Shown here: positions 42,964-53,296 of the stretch, piece after piece
How positions within the stretch are numbered: the stretch's first letter is position 1
Layout of the letters: each line of letters opens with the position of its first letter
Assembly: GCA_020634935.1 (NCBI GenBank)
Contig: JACKAT010000030.1
Location: forward strand, 1-64,000
Source: Anaerolineales bacterium
GTDB lineage: Bacteria; Chloroflexota; Anaerolineae; 4572-78; J111
Length of the DNA: 64,000 nt
Reading direction: 5' to 3'
Notes under the pieces: model-generated
The model's database searches: none
Told to the model about the DNA's origin: nothing
The model's input: the letters and a program-made list of their open reading frames with translations, nothing else
Translations under genes and position numbers: made by a program

Positions 42964-45069
42964 TTACTTGGCTCCCTCGTCGGGGCAGTTGGAGGCGGCA
43001 ATGGGCTGCGCGGTGATCGCCTGTATCTCTAACTCGGCGGCGGGCTGCGTGTCCAGATGCAGGTAGTTCAAGCCCGCTTGCAGCGACAGTGGCTCGAGCC
43101 GGTACGGTTCGGTGGAAATAGGGCCGGGAGTTGCTATCGGGATGTCGTTGAAACGGGCCATTAGCGTCGCCGGCTCGGCGGGCGGCTCAATCCGAAATTC
43201 CAGCGCCAGGCAGGTTGGGGCGTTGGCGAACAGAAAGAGGTAGCCAGTTTCTCTTAACCGCATGGCGCTGCCGTCGTGGATGACCTCCCAATTGTCTTGA
43301 TCCGGCAGAACCAACAGAGGCGGCAGGTCGCTGGTTGCGGGCGACGCCGGATAGACCTGTAAATCATCGCCGGTAAACGCGGCCGGACCTAGCAGTTCAG
43401 GCAGATAGGCTAAGGTCTCTTGGGCCGCCCGGTCGGTCATCAAATCCGGGTGGGCGATGACCTGATCGATCCGCAGCGCCGCCAGAGCCGCTCGCCGTTC
43501 GGTAGCAGTGGGCAGCGCCAGCACGGTTTGGTCGGGAATGGGGGACACCAGTTGATTCAGAAATGCTTTTAACTCCACCGTCCCCGGCGGGTCGCGTTCG
43601 ATATAGCCGCCGGCCAGCGGTTGGCGGTGGGTGGTTTGATAATACATGGCGTAGTTGCTGGCCCGTCGCGAACCGGTGACGGGCATTTCTAAAATTCCTC
43701 CGTTTAAGGGCATCGTCATAAGCTGATGATAATAGGCCGGTGTGGGACGGGTGTCAAGTGGAAAAGGCCACAGTGGTAAGTATTCCAGCGCGATCAAGCC
43801 GGCTAGGCCGATCATAAGCAAGTTAGCCGGGAGCGATCGATCCCATAAGTTGTAGAGATAGGCCGCCCCGGCCGTAGCCATCACGCTGAGACCCAGCATA
43901 GCCGTCATATTCAAGCGGCCGGGGGTGCGGCTCCAGGCGAAAAAGGGCAACTCGCTGAGCAGTTGGTACGGCAGCGGCCAGCCGGTATCCCGACCGGCGA
44001 CAATGAGCGTTGGCCCCAAGGCCAGCAGCGCGGTCAGGGCGGTCAACACCAGCCAGAGTCGAGTCTGACGCCAGCGCCGCCACAGGCCGATCCCGGCCAG
44101 CAGCAACGCGATTAACCCCATATAGTTGAAGCCCTCTTCCAGAGCGCGTTCGCGGTCGAGGACGGTGGTCATCCATTCCGGCGGTTGCCCTTGCCAAATA
44201 GGGTGAAACGGCGACGGCGTCAGGTAGGATAGCAGATCGGCCGAATGTTCGCCGGGGTCGTCGGGGGTCAGAAAGCCCAGGTTTTGGCCGGTGAGATCGG
44301 CGATCATTGGCCCGGCGAACGGTAAAAACAGTACCCCGGCTGCCAGCCAACCGAGCAGCAGTTGCGGCCACGGCTGCCCGGAGAAGCCCTTGTGCTGCCA
44401 GATATGCCCTGCCAGCAAAACCAGCGTCACCGGCAGCAGAAAATAGCCGACAAAATTGGGGTGGCTGATCAGGGCCAAAAATAGGGAGATCGCGTAAAGG
44501 GCGGCCAAGCGCCATCGAGGTCGCTTGAGCCACAACCACAAGGCCAGCGTGTAAAGCGGCAGAGCAAAATTAAAAACCAACAGTTGGTGGCCGGCGATGA
44601 TATGGCCTAACCGGGTCGGGGCGAAGGCAAAAACCAAGCCGCCGATAAACGCCGCTTGGGGCTGCCCGATGACATCCCGGCACAGTAGATAGGCGGTCAG
44701 GCCGGTTAGAATGATGGATAGGAGGATGCTAAGGTTGTACGTCGCCGTTGGTCCGACCAGCCCCGTCAGAGGCAGGCCAAAAAGTGGGGCTAAGGCGTGG
44801 ACCCACAACACCGGATGAGACGCCCCCAGCGGAAAGTACATCGCGGTCACGTAAGCCGGCGTTTGGTGTTGGTTGAGCAGCGCCTCCCAGAACCACCAGT
44901 AGAGCCAGACGTGCTGAAAGGAGTCGCGGCCGTCGAAGCCGCCGACCGGCCCGCCCAGATCGGCCACAACCGGCCAGGTTACGAAGACGGCCAGCAGGGT
45001 GTAGCCGGCGGCGACGATCAATAATTCTTTTCCGATAGAAATGGTTCGGTGGGTCATTGGCGCAATCAC
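42964..45069 (-). CDS. Polytopic membrane protein, GT-C-like subfamily B
   Basis: A 701-residue membrane protein of a second type, shared with 47013-49553. Common marks are FDGRDSFQHVWLYWWFWEALL after helix 1, FGLPLTGLVGP, FAFAPTRLGHIIAGH, and a late outside segment SNYAMYYQTTHRQPLAGGYIERDP. About twelve membrane helices precede a 200-residue outer domain. It lacks the array's common beta-sandwich module, ending with a short different beta region. The GTG at 45069 overlaps the previous stop by four bases (GTGA); ATG 45057 is an alternative start. Glycosyltransferase activity is inferred from context; the family is uncharacterised as far as I know. Confidence 0.75.
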   Translation of the reverse strand: MIAPMTHRTISIGKELLIVAAGYTLLAVFVTWPVVADLGGPVGGFDGRDSFQHVWLYWWFWEALLNQHQTPAYVTAMYFPLGASHPVLWVHALAPLFGLPLTGLVGPTATYNLSILLSIILTGLTAYLLCRDVIGQPQAAFIGGLVFAFAPTRLGHIIAGHQLLVFNFALPLYTLALWLWLKRPRWRLAALYAISLFLALISHPNFVGYFLLPVTLVLLAGHIWQHKGFSGQPWPQLLLGWLAAGVLFLPFAGPMIADLTGQNLGFLTPDDPGEHSADLLSYLTPSPFHPIWQGQPPEWMTTVLDRERALEEGFNYMGLIALLLAGIGLWRRWRQTRLWLVLTALTALLALGPTLIVAGRDTGWPLPYQLLSELPFFAWSRTPGRLNMTAMLGLSVMATAGAAYLYNLWDRSLPANLLMIGLAGLIALEYLPLWPFPLDTRPTPAYYHQLMTMPLNGGILEMPVTGSRRASNYAMYYQTTHRQPLAGGYIERDPPGTVELKAFLNQLVSPIPDQTVLALPTATERRAALAALRIDQVIAHPDLMTDRAAQETLAYLPELLGPAAFTGDDLQVYPASPATSDLPPLLVLPDQDNWEVIHDGSAMRLRETGYLFLFANAPTCLALEFRIEPPAEPATLMARFNDIPIATPGPISTEPYRLEPLSLQAGLNYLHLDTQPAAELEIQAITAQPIAASNCPDEGAK

Positions 45070-47006
45070 TGGCTTATACTGATCGGGCCGAGCAAAAGAG
45101 CGTTTTCGCCGCCGGCGTCATCGAGCAGCGGCAGCCGCTCCAGCGTGTCCAGCCGGTACATCCCGACCGCCAATTTGTAATCGCCTGGCGGTAGATCGGG
45201 CGGCAGGTCGAGGTGGACGACATCGCGCACCACCGCGTCGACGCGCCACGACCCTGTTGGGACGATGCCTTCATAAGGTTGGTGGTCGGCCCCCAAGATG
45301 GTGTTGTTGTTGGCGTCGCGTAGCTGCACAAAGATGGTATAGTCGGTATCGACGGGGGCGATGGCTTTCCAAAACGAAATCAAGGTCAGCCGTTGGCCCG
45401 CGGCCGGATGATCGGGCTGTACGCTGTAACCCAAAAAGCGAATGGCCTCTCCCAGTTGGCTGTCTTGAGGATACTCCGGGTTAGGTGTGGTTTTGATCTT
45501 GGATACGTATAGCATGGCATTCTCGTCGTACCGAAAGCGGCCCAGATAGTTGATTTCGGCCCATTTTTTGAAATCGGGGGTGAAGCGGGCAATGCGGCTG
45601 TCGGTGGCCACAATCTGGCAGTCGTGTTCGGTGCCGGCGACGACCAGATCGGCCAGGGTCAGATGGCCGGATCGGAAGCGGTTGCTGGAAATTTCGGCTA
45701 GTTCCGGCGGCACTTGCCGGCCGCTGAAGTAGGCCAGCCGCATGTTGTCGGTGAGCAGGCAGTCGCTGGGGAGGGTGACAGCATCGATAAAGTTCAGTTC
45801 TTGCTCCTTGTTGGGCGGCGGGCCACCGGCCAGCAGGGGCGACTCGCCGCGCCAGCCGCCGGCCACAGTGGTCAACGTGGGCAGCAGATAGCCCAACAGC
45901 AAGACGGCGGTAACGGCCGCCAACCCTCGGATGGGCCAAGACGTTGTTCTTAGCTGTTTGAGCGCCAGCCAGCCATACGACACCGCCAAACCGGCCCAGA
46001 TAGCCAGCAGCGGTTCGAAGACGATGAAATGTTTGTTGCGCAGAGGGCGATGCACCAGCAGGGTGATCGCGGCCAGGGTGAACCAGAGCAGCAAGGTGTA
46101 ACGATCTTTGGTTTTATGGATGAACATCTGGATAAAACCCACCAGCGCCAAGGGTAAGAGCCACAGATTATCTTGGACAAACTCGATTAACCGGCTGAGG
46201 CTGGAGGCCCAGTAAGTGGCGTCGTCCATAAAGGCTTCACGAGCGGCCAGATGCTGGCCGAGCGTTTGATCGTAGAGCGCGTGAAGATCGTACCGCAGGT
46301 AAAAGACCGCAATGGCGGCGATTAAAGCGCCGCCCCAAATCAGGCCATCGACCACAAATTGTCGCCAGCGGAAGCTGCGCCAGGTTGCCCCCACGCCGTT
46401 GGCCGGCTGCCAGGCGGCCTGGGCCAAAATAAAGGCGATCACGCCCGGAATAAAAGGCGATTGAATCTTGGTCAATTGACTGATTGTAAGCGTTAGCGCC
46501 GACAGCGGCAGCAGCCAGCGCCGGCCGGTGTCGCGGTAGACCATCGCCAGCCAGACGGCAAAGATAGCGCCGGACATCGACATTTTTTCCGATAGGATAC
46601 TGCACGAGCCGAACGAGTTGGCAATGACAAAGGCGGCGAACAAGCCGGCCAAGGCGGTGCTAAGACGCCGGGTGAGCAGGGCGACCGCGACGGCGGTCAG
46701 CAGCGCATAGCCAAAGGAGGCCCAACACAGACCGGCCAGCGACGGCCACAGCACCCAACTAAGCTCTAGAAACAGTGGAAAGACGGGCGGGTAGGTGATG
46801 TAGATTTCCGAGTACGGTTTGTAGCCGGCTTGGATCAGACGCAGCCACATCAAATGGGTCGTTTCATCGACAGAGAGGTTGACCATATCGGCAAAAGCCC
46901 AGTTGTACCAGGCAGCGTAAGCCAATGTCACGGCCAACCCCAGCCAAAAAAACAAGGTGGCATAACGGGTATTCGGTTGGGGGGAGGGTGACGCCGTTTG
47001 TTTCAT
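45066..47006 (-). CDS. GT39-like membrane glycosyltransferase, one beta-sandwich module
   Basis: A 646-residue membrane protein. The first outer loop has NLSVDETTHLMWLRLIQAG, the acidic motif expected for GT39. Helices run to about residue 390; an outer region with TLPSDCLLTDNMRLAYFSGR follows. The last 125 residues are the common beta-sandwich (IRFLGYSVQPDH, DYTIFVQLRDANNNTI, LPPDLPPGDYKLAVGMYRLDTLERLPLLDDA). It has no GWGEG segment, so it belongs to a different subfamily from the five GWGEG genes. Six bases separate it from the upstream gene, and its stop overlaps the next gene's GTG. Confidence 0.82.
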   Translation of the reverse strand: MKQTASPSPQPNTRYATLFFWLGLAVTLAYAAWYNWAFADMVNLSVDETTHLMWLRLIQAGYKPYSEIYITYPPVFPLFLELSWVLWPSLAGLCWASFGYALLTAVAVALLTRRLSTALAGLFAAFVIANSFGSCSILSEKMSMSGAIFAVWLAMVYRDTGRRWLLPLSALTLTISQLTKIQSPFIPGVIAFILAQAAWQPANGVGATWRSFRWRQFVVDGLIWGGALIAAIAVFYLRYDLHALYDQTLGQHLAAREAFMDDATYWASSLSRLIEFVQDNLWLLPLALVGFIQMFIHKTKDRYTLLLWFTLAAITLLVHRPLRNKHFIVFEPLLAIWAGLAVSYGWLALKQLRTTSWPIRGLAAVTAVLLLGYLLPTLTTVAGGWRGESPLLAGGPPPNKEQELNFIDAVTLPSDCLLTDNMRLAYFSGRQVPPELAEISSNRFRSGHLTLADLVVAGTEHDCQIVATDSRIARFTPDFKKWAEINYLGRFRYDENAMLYVSKIKTTPNPEYPQDSQLGEAIRFLGYSVQPDHPAAGQRLTLISFWKAIAPVDTDYTIFVQLRDANNNTILGADHQPYEGIVPTGSWRVDAVVRDVVHLDLPPDLPPGDYKLAVGMYRLDTLERLPLLDDAGGENALLLGPISISQ

Positions 47007-47012
47007 ATAATC

Positions 47013-49553
47013 TTATGGTTCCGGAGTATAGGATAATTCGGCCGACAGATTAAACGGCAGATCCAGGCTTTGGTCTGGATTAGAGGCATTGGCGATGGGC
47101 AACCGGCTGCCGTCGGCGGCATCGTACAGGCCGAGGCGGAGGGTGTAATTTTGCCACGGCTCGTCGAAATGAACCGGCAGCGGTACGATATCGCGGATGA
47201 CGACCTCGGGTGTCCAAATTGAGGGCGGATAGTTACCGTCGAGCAGGCGGCGATCGACCTGCTGAATGCGATTACCATCGGCGTCGAGGATGTGAACAAA
47301 GAGCGTCGGCTCCACGGCGGGCGGCGTGCGGGGCAGCCAATCCAGAACGAGCAGGAGTTGGCCGGTGGCGGGATCGGCGGCTACGGCGTAGCGGGTCAGT
47401 TCGATGTTGTTGTCACCCCAGACGGCCAGCGGCGGTTCAGGCCGGCCCGGTTCGTTGAGTTGAACCTGATCAAACCGCAGGGGAAAACAACCGGAGTCGC
47501 CGTGGCACAGATCATCGTTGACAAAATTGTAGCGATAGATGCCGGGCGCAACGGCTCGCGTTAACGTGGTGTACTGGCCGGGTCGAGTAACCATGACCCG
47601 ATCGCGCGGCAGAATTTCCGAATCGAGCGACATCACCGTGGGGCCGGCCATCGGCGTCACAGTCAGTGTCCAGGAAAGGTAGGTGGGCTGTGGCACGTAA
47701 ACGTACACGTGGCGGGGCGAGTTGGACTCAGGGAACAGGCCGTCGCGGGTCCAGTTGGAGGCGCGGGCGAAGACGATGGGGTGTTGTCTCGGCTCGCCGG
47801 GCGGCGTTTGGTAGACGCTGATTAGTTCATCGTCGTAGATGGCCGGGCCGAGCAGGTGGTCAAGGAAAGCGGTTTGCTCTTCGTCAAGGGCATTGTTGGC
47901 CATGTCTTTATGCAACACGACCCTGGACAGCCCCAGCGCGTTGAGCGTAGCCAGCCGGTCGGCGTCGGTGGGCGAGGTGAAGGCCGGGACGGCGGTGGCT
48001 GGGCGGAAGAGTAGATCGACGAAATGCTCGCCCCATTCCACTTTTCGAAAGCGGCGATGAATGTAGCCGCCGACCATCGGCTGGCGGTGGAACGTTTGGT
48101 TGAACATGGCCAGGTTGACCTCTTCCTTGTTGCGCAGCGGCAGATCGAGCATGCCGCCGGCAGGGACTGTTGAGCCGGCTTGGAGTTGTAAATAGTAAGG
48201 GCTGATGGTCGGGGTGGCGCGGGTAAAGGGGAACATCACCAGCGACTCGGCCACAAACCAGGCGGCCAGGCCGGCTACGGCGACAGTCAGCAGGCGATGG
48301 GACGAGCGGGTGAGTAAATAGGCCACGCCGTAGGCGCTCAGCATACTAATGCCCAGCATCAAGGTTTGGGTCAGGCGGCCGGTGGTGCGCCCCCAGGACA
48401 GCGGCGGGATTTTAGCCAGTACGGCGTAAGGCATTAAAATGTAGCTTTGCGACTCGCCAATAGTATAGGTGAGCACCTCGCCGCCAAATTTGAGGAACGG
48501 CCCTAAGGCCAGAATGCCGGTGACGAGGATCAGCCAGAACCAGAGACGGCGCTTAGTTTTGGGGATGGTGAAAAAACCAATGGCGGCCAGAATCAGGGCG
48601 GCCAGCCCAATGTAAGTCACATTCTCGTCCAGATCGACCGGCGGCAAATATTGCCCTACGGCGGCCGGAATCAGATGGTAGGTAGATAGGATGGGGTTCG
48701 TCCAGGAGGGGGTCAGATACGCCAGAAGATCGGTCGAGTTGTCGACGATGCCACTGGCCTCCAGATCGCCCTCGGTTTGGCCCAGTGTGGCAAAGAAGTA
48801 AGTGTAAAAAGGGCCGACCATCAGCCCAAAAGGCAACAGACTCCACAGGCCGCTCTTGATCACGGCCGGCCACCAATCCGGTTGGGGCGGGCTGTAGGTG
48901 CGCCAACCCCAAATAAATAACACTAAGGCGACCGGCAACAGCCAGTAAGCGGTATGCATAACGTGAGTCAACGCCAAAAAGCTGGCTGTCAAGCCGACCC
49001 ACAGCCCCCATTTGCGGCTTGGGGTTCGGACAAATCGCCACATCGCCCAGGCAAAGAGCGGCCCCCAGTAAATGGTGATGTGATAGAGATGGCCGGTGAA
49101 GGCGTGCGCCCAGCGATGCGCCGTAAACGCAAAAATGACCCCCCCCACAAAACCGGCAGCTCGATGGCCGGTCAGGTTGTAACCGAGCAGGTAAGCGGTG
49201 AAGCCGCTCAGCGTGAACGACAGTAGCACGTGAAAATTGTAGGTGGTTGATGAATTGCTGATCAGGGTGATGGGCAGGCCGAGCAGATCGATGTAGGGAT
49301 TGACAAATAGCAGCGGATGGTAGATGCCGTCAGGCCAGCCCAGGCTGGTGACATGCGAGGGCAGTTGGTGCAGTGTCAACAGCGCCTGCTTGGCCCACCA
49401 CAACTGCCAGACGTAATGCAGTACATCTTTGCCCGGCTGACCGTAGGCGTTCTGGGTTATATTCCAAAACATCGGATGGGTCAGGCCGATGGCCAGCGCG
49501 GCGTAGGCGGCCAGGATGAGCCAATTTTTGGTCCAGGGGGTTAGTTTGGGCAT
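47013..49553 (-). CDS. Polytopic membrane protein, GT-C-like subfamily B, with module
   Basis: An 846-residue relative of the 42964-45069 protein: PGKDVLHYVWQLWWAKQALL after helix 1, FAFTAHRWAHAFTGH, and MFNQTFHRQPMVGGYIHRRF in the outer region, followed by ALGLSRVVLHKDM. In contrast to its relative it carries one copy of the array's C-terminal module (ELTRYAVAADP, LFVHILDADGNRIQ, YTLRLGLYDAADGSRLPIA). The pair therefore shows that the module is gained or lost independently of the membrane part. It starts 28 bases after the preceding stop. Function is inferred only from context. Confidence 0.75.
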   Translation of the reverse strand: MPKLTPWTKNWLILAAYAALAIGLTHPMFWNITQNAYGQPGKDVLHYVWQLWWAKQALLTLHQLPSHVTSLGWPDGIYHPLLFVNPYIDLLGLPITLISNSSTTYNFHVLLSFTLSGFTAYLLGYNLTGHRAAGFVGGVIFAFTAHRWAHAFTGHLYHITIYWGPLFAWAMWRFVRTPSRKWGLWVGLTASFLALTHVMHTAYWLLPVALVLFIWGWRTYSPPQPDWWPAVIKSGLWSLLPFGLMVGPFYTYFFATLGQTEGDLEASGIVDNSTDLLAYLTPSWTNPILSTYHLIPAAVGQYLPPVDLDENVTYIGLAALILAAIGFFTIPKTKRRLWFWLILVTGILALGPFLKFGGEVLTYTIGESQSYILMPYAVLAKIPPLSWGRTTGRLTQTLMLGISMLSAYGVAYLLTRSSHRLLTVAVAGLAAWFVAESLVMFPFTRATPTISPYYLQLQAGSTVPAGGMLDLPLRNKEEVNLAMFNQTFHRQPMVGGYIHRRFRKVEWGEHFVDLLFRPATAVPAFTSPTDADRLATLNALGLSRVVLHKDMANNALDEEQTAFLDHLLGPAIYDDELISVYQTPPGEPRQHPIVFARASNWTRDGLFPESNSPRHVYVYVPQPTYLSWTLTVTPMAGPTVMSLDSEILPRDRVMVTRPGQYTTLTRAVAPGIYRYNFVNDDLCHGDSGCFPLRFDQVQLNEPGRPEPPLAVWGDNNIELTRYAVAADPATGQLLLVLDWLPRTPPAVEPTLFVHILDADGNRIQQVDRRLLDGNYPPSIWTPEVVIRDIVPLPVHFDEPWQNYTLRLGLYDAADGSRLPIANASNPDQSLDLPFNLSAELSYTPEP

Positions 49554-49581
49554 CGATCGAAAAATTTACGCGCTTTCATCA

Positions 49582-51219
49582 TTATGGGTTGGGGGTCGAC
49601 TCAAAAATCAGAATGCGGCGGCCGTGGTCCAATTTATAATTGGCCATGAGCGTCATCAACGGAAACTCTTGGATCATCTCGAAATCTTCTTGGCGCGTTA
49701 CCTGAAAATAATCGGTTAAAAACGGTAAATGCTGCACCATTTGGGCATCGATGACCAGATAATCGGCCTGGTTCTCATGCAAAAAATCGCTCAAACAGTC
49801 GATCGATTTACAGGTAATCGGAATCTCTTTTACGATCAGCGAGGTGCTTCTGGCTCGCCAGGCGGGAATAGTATGGCTTGGTCCACTCACCACAGTGACT
49901 ACGCCGGGCTTTAATCCTTCTAAACCGTGCAGGAGTTCATCCAGACTCTGGTTTTCGATTTGATCGACCTCGTACACGTTCCATACCGGAAATTCGGCGG
50001 CCAAGGTTCGATACCCAACAATAATGCCTATCATTGAAACCGTAATTATAGTGACATTTACAATCGAAGGAAAATACGTTTGAATGGGCTTAAGCGGCAG
50101 GTTCATGATCGCCCGGTAAAAAATAAGGCTGACGACCACGCTGATCAACGGTACGACGGGGATGACGTGCCGGGGAAAATTGGAGACCGGCGCAAACCAG
50201 GCAAAAAAGATCAACCAAATGGGGATGACCACCACCGGAATGAGCAGGTTATTGCGCAGCCGGGCGTCCATCGTTTTGAAAACGGCTAATGGCGCACGGT
50301 CAGGGGATTTAATCCAAGTGAATAAATAGAGTGCGCCGGCTGCAACCAACAGCAACAGCACGATAGCGGGCGAAATAACCTCGCCCTGACTGTTAAAAAG
50401 GTAGGTCATGCCCGAAATAAAGCGGTTAACGATATCGCCGATGGTGTGGGTCGCCAGAAAGGTGCTTAGGTTTTTGTCGGGCGCGATGTAGGAGTCGTTC
50501 CAATCATCATACCAGAACGCGTGCGAGGAGTTGTAATTGTAAAACGGCGTTCCCCAGGTGATGGTGTTGTAAATCAGCAGCGGCGAGGCCGCCAGCAGGT
50601 AGGCCGCCAGCACCCCCACCAGCATGCGCCAGCGCCGCCAGTAGCCGGTCAGCACGACCCAGCCGAGAAAGCAAATCAAAAGAAGCTGCGCCGTACCTTT
50701 GGTCAGATAAGCCAGACCAATCATCGCGCCCATCAGCCAGAAGTGGCGAGTCGAGTCTTTGCGCGCCCCGGTATACCAGAAGTAATAAGCCAGCACGATA
50801 AAAATCAGCAGCAGCGGCTCCGATATGACGCGCGTCATTGTTTTCCAATAACCTCGATTAAACGCCACGAGGGTCATCACCATGAGGGCGACGGTGGGAT
50901 TGAAGGAGCGTCTGGTCAGGAACAGGATCAGCAGCAGCACCACCGTAGCGAAGCCCATATTCATGATTTTGGCCGTAGAAAAATAGACCCAATCCGTGCT
51001 GGCAAACGTACTTAGGGTCAACGGCAGCAGCATATGTCGCATGCCGTCGGTCATGCGAACGCCGGCCTGAATATCTAACCCCAGTAGTAAAAATGCCCCC
51101 TCATCCGAGGCGGAGTTCCAGGCTTTGAGTAGAAACGGCCAGGCTAAGCTGTAAAACGCGGCCACAACTAACACCACGGCGGTATAATAGGTTGAGGTTT
51201 GAAAGGTTTTATTGTTCAT
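49582..51219 (-). CDS. GT39/GT-C-like membrane protein without C-terminal module
   Basis: A 545-residue protein with about ten membrane helices. The first outer loop, WNSASDEGAFLLLGLDIQAG, has the acidic pair in the GT39 position; NFPRHVIPVVPLISVVV is the counterpart of the array's KxDRY-P segment. The outer tail of about 130 residues ends FESTPNP with no beta-sandwich module. The ATG at 51219 overlaps the TGA of the frameshifted gene upstream (ATGA), so the longer open frame back to 51408 is not used. This is the most ordinary-sized transferase in the array. Confidence 0.78.
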   Translation of the reverse strand: MNNKTFQTSTYYTAVVLVVAAFYSLAWPFLLKAWNSASDEGAFLLLGLDIQAGVRMTDGMRHMLLPLTLSTFASTDWVYFSTAKIMNMGFATVVLLLILFLTRRSFNPTVALMVMTLVAFNRGYWKTMTRVISEPLLLIFIVLAYYFWYTGARKDSTRHFWLMGAMIGLAYLTKGTAQLLLICFLGWVVLTGYWRRWRMLVGVLAAYLLAASPLLIYNTITWGTPFYNYNSSHAFWYDDWNDSYIAPDKNLSTFLATHTIGDIVNRFISGMTYLFNSQGEVISPAIVLLLLVAAGALYLFTWIKSPDRAPLAVFKTMDARLRNNLLIPVVVIPIWLIFFAWFAPVSNFPRHVIPVVPLISVVVSLIFYRAIMNLPLKPIQTYFPSIVNVTIITVSMIGIIVGYRTLAAEFPVWNVYEVDQIENQSLDELLHGLEGLKPGVVTVVSGPSHTIPAWRARSTSLIVKEIPITCKSIDCLSDFLHENQADYLVIDAQMVQHLPFLTDYFQVTRQEDFEMIQEFPLMTLMANYKLDHGRRILIFESTPNP

Positions 51220-53191
51220 TTGATAGCCAAAACCGTATCGAGCTTGGGAAAACGGGTGACTTCGCTGTTGATGTTTTGGTCGATGAGCTGGACGACTAGC
51301 CGGTAGTCGCCGGGCGGCGCATCGGCCGGCAGGGTGAGCGTACCGGACCACTCGATCAGAGCGTCCGGCTGCCAGGCGATTGGCTCGCTGGTCTCCCAGT
51401 CGCCCCATAGATTACCATCGGGCGCAGCCAATGCTACCCGAAAGGTTTCGTTGGCCGGCAGTAGGCCGGTTGTGTGCAAAAAAAGCGTCAATTGGGCCGA
51501 GTCGCCGGGCCGGCCGGGTGGGGCCGGCTGCCAGTTATAGCCCAGCAGCCGGGCGCGACCTTCGATGTTGGCATCGCCGTCCGGCGACGTCTGCATCCGG
51601 GGCGTGGCATAAACCCAGACATAGGGCGTGCCGCGATAATCGACCTGAAAAACCGGCTCTTTTTTCTGAAAATAGGTGTAGACGGCTTCATTCGGCTTTT
51701 GGCGCTGGGTTTGATTGATGTAAAAGATGACGTAATCAGCCTCTAATTGACCTTCGCCGCTGGAAGAAAAACTGGTGGTGTCGGTGGTGAGGTAAGGCCG
51801 AACCATATCGCTGTACCAGCTTGATACTTTCAACTGGTTGGCATTCGGTTGAGCGTTGATCCAGGCCGTCGCCTGCTCCATGCCTTCGCCCCAACCTACC
51901 GGCACTTGCTGCACGGCACTGGCAAATCCCCCCAGCAGCGGATTGTAGAAGGTTAGCACGTAGGGATAATTAGCGATGGCCGGCCAAGCCTGGGCCGCGA
52001 TCACCAGCAGTCCGGCCACGACGGCGACGATGGTCGATGGCCAGCGGCGTTTTCGCCTCAACCCGTCGGCGACAAGCCCGATAAGCCAGTTCAAGCCGAA
52101 GCCGGCCAGCAGCAGCAGCGGCGGGATGACGCCCATCAGGTAGCGATCCAGCTTTTTAGGGCTGGCATTGGCCACCAGCCAGAGAAAAATATGTAGGCCA
52201 CCAAGGCCAGCAGCGTCTTTTGCTGAAGGGGCGTTGTTTTACGCCAGCCGAACCAGGGCCAGATCACCAGCGCCAGCAAGCCGACCATAACTGGGATGGT
52301 CAGCCGGTAGGCGATCGCCACCGGATAGAACAACCAGCCGGGGTCATCGCTGATGTGGCCCAGAAAGAAAGTATCGTGTCCTTCGCCCAGTTCGCCCACA
52401 TTGAACGCTTCGACGTAAATTAGCCGTAGCGTTTCTAGCGGATCGACCCACATCGCCGGAAAGAGGAGGACGAAGGTTACTGCACCTACCACGCCGGCGA
52501 TGACCAGCACGGTCAGCCAGAACCGCCAGCGACGATCGGCGACCGCGCTCGCTAGAGCCAGGAGCGCCAGCCAGGCAAAAATGATCGGGGCCGGCAGCTT
52601 GGTGAGGACGGCCAGCCCGCCCATAATGCCCGCCAGAACCGCGTGGCGCCAGCTTTGCTGCCACCATAAACCGGCAAAAGCCAAAAATGACAGCATCATT
52701 AGGCCGGCGGCAGCGGCGTCGCCGTTGACAATGCGGGAGTGGCCCACAAAAAAGGGATCGATGGCCAGCAGCCCGGCCCCCAATAGCGCCGACCCGTCAC
52801 CTAGCAGCGGCCGGGCCAGCCAAAAGGTACCGACCACCACCAGCACGGTGATCAGCACCGGCGCGAGGCGCATCGAGCCGACGAGATTGGGGAGATCGTC
52901 TAGCTGCGCTTCGACAAAAGCAGCCAGGTTAGGGGCGTCGCTGGTTAGGTATTGGCCCCACAGCACCGCTGCTTCGCCCCAGGTGATAGTGATGCCGGGG
53001 AAGAAGTGCCAATAGGTGGCGAATAAATCGCCCCGACTTAATCCCAGTGTAAATTGGCCGGCCCCTTCGATCCATTTGACTTCATCGATAGTCATATAGC
53101 CGCCCAGGTAAGGCAGCCGGACGATCAGGGCCAGCAGGAAAAGGCCAATGCTAATCAAAAGGGTTTGGCCTTTTGAAAAAGAGGACACCAT
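51216..53191 (-). pseudogene. GT39-like membrane glycosyltransferase split by a frameshift
   Basis: Two overlapping frames encode one GWGEG-subfamily protein. Frame 1 (53191-52136) carries helix 1, the motif TIDEVKWIEG and the membrane part; frame 2 (from about 52190 to 51216) carries ASPKKLDRYLMGVIPPL, VGWGEGMEQATAWINAQP, FYINQTQRQKP, RGTPYVWVY and one beta-sandwich module. The switch falls at a run of five A (52185-52189; T on the coding strand). One extra T would give YIFFLWLVANASPKKLDRYL, exactly what relatives show. So it is either a true -1 mutation, a phase-off state or a sequencing error. About 658 residues if restored. Confidence 0.8.
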
Positions 53192-53296
53192 ATTATTGTA
53201 AAACTCCTATCGGATCATCTGCACTGTATGCCACGTTTTACCCCATTAGCTTCGCAGAGAGGTGTTTTCGCTTTAGTATCCTCATTTTCGTCGGGG

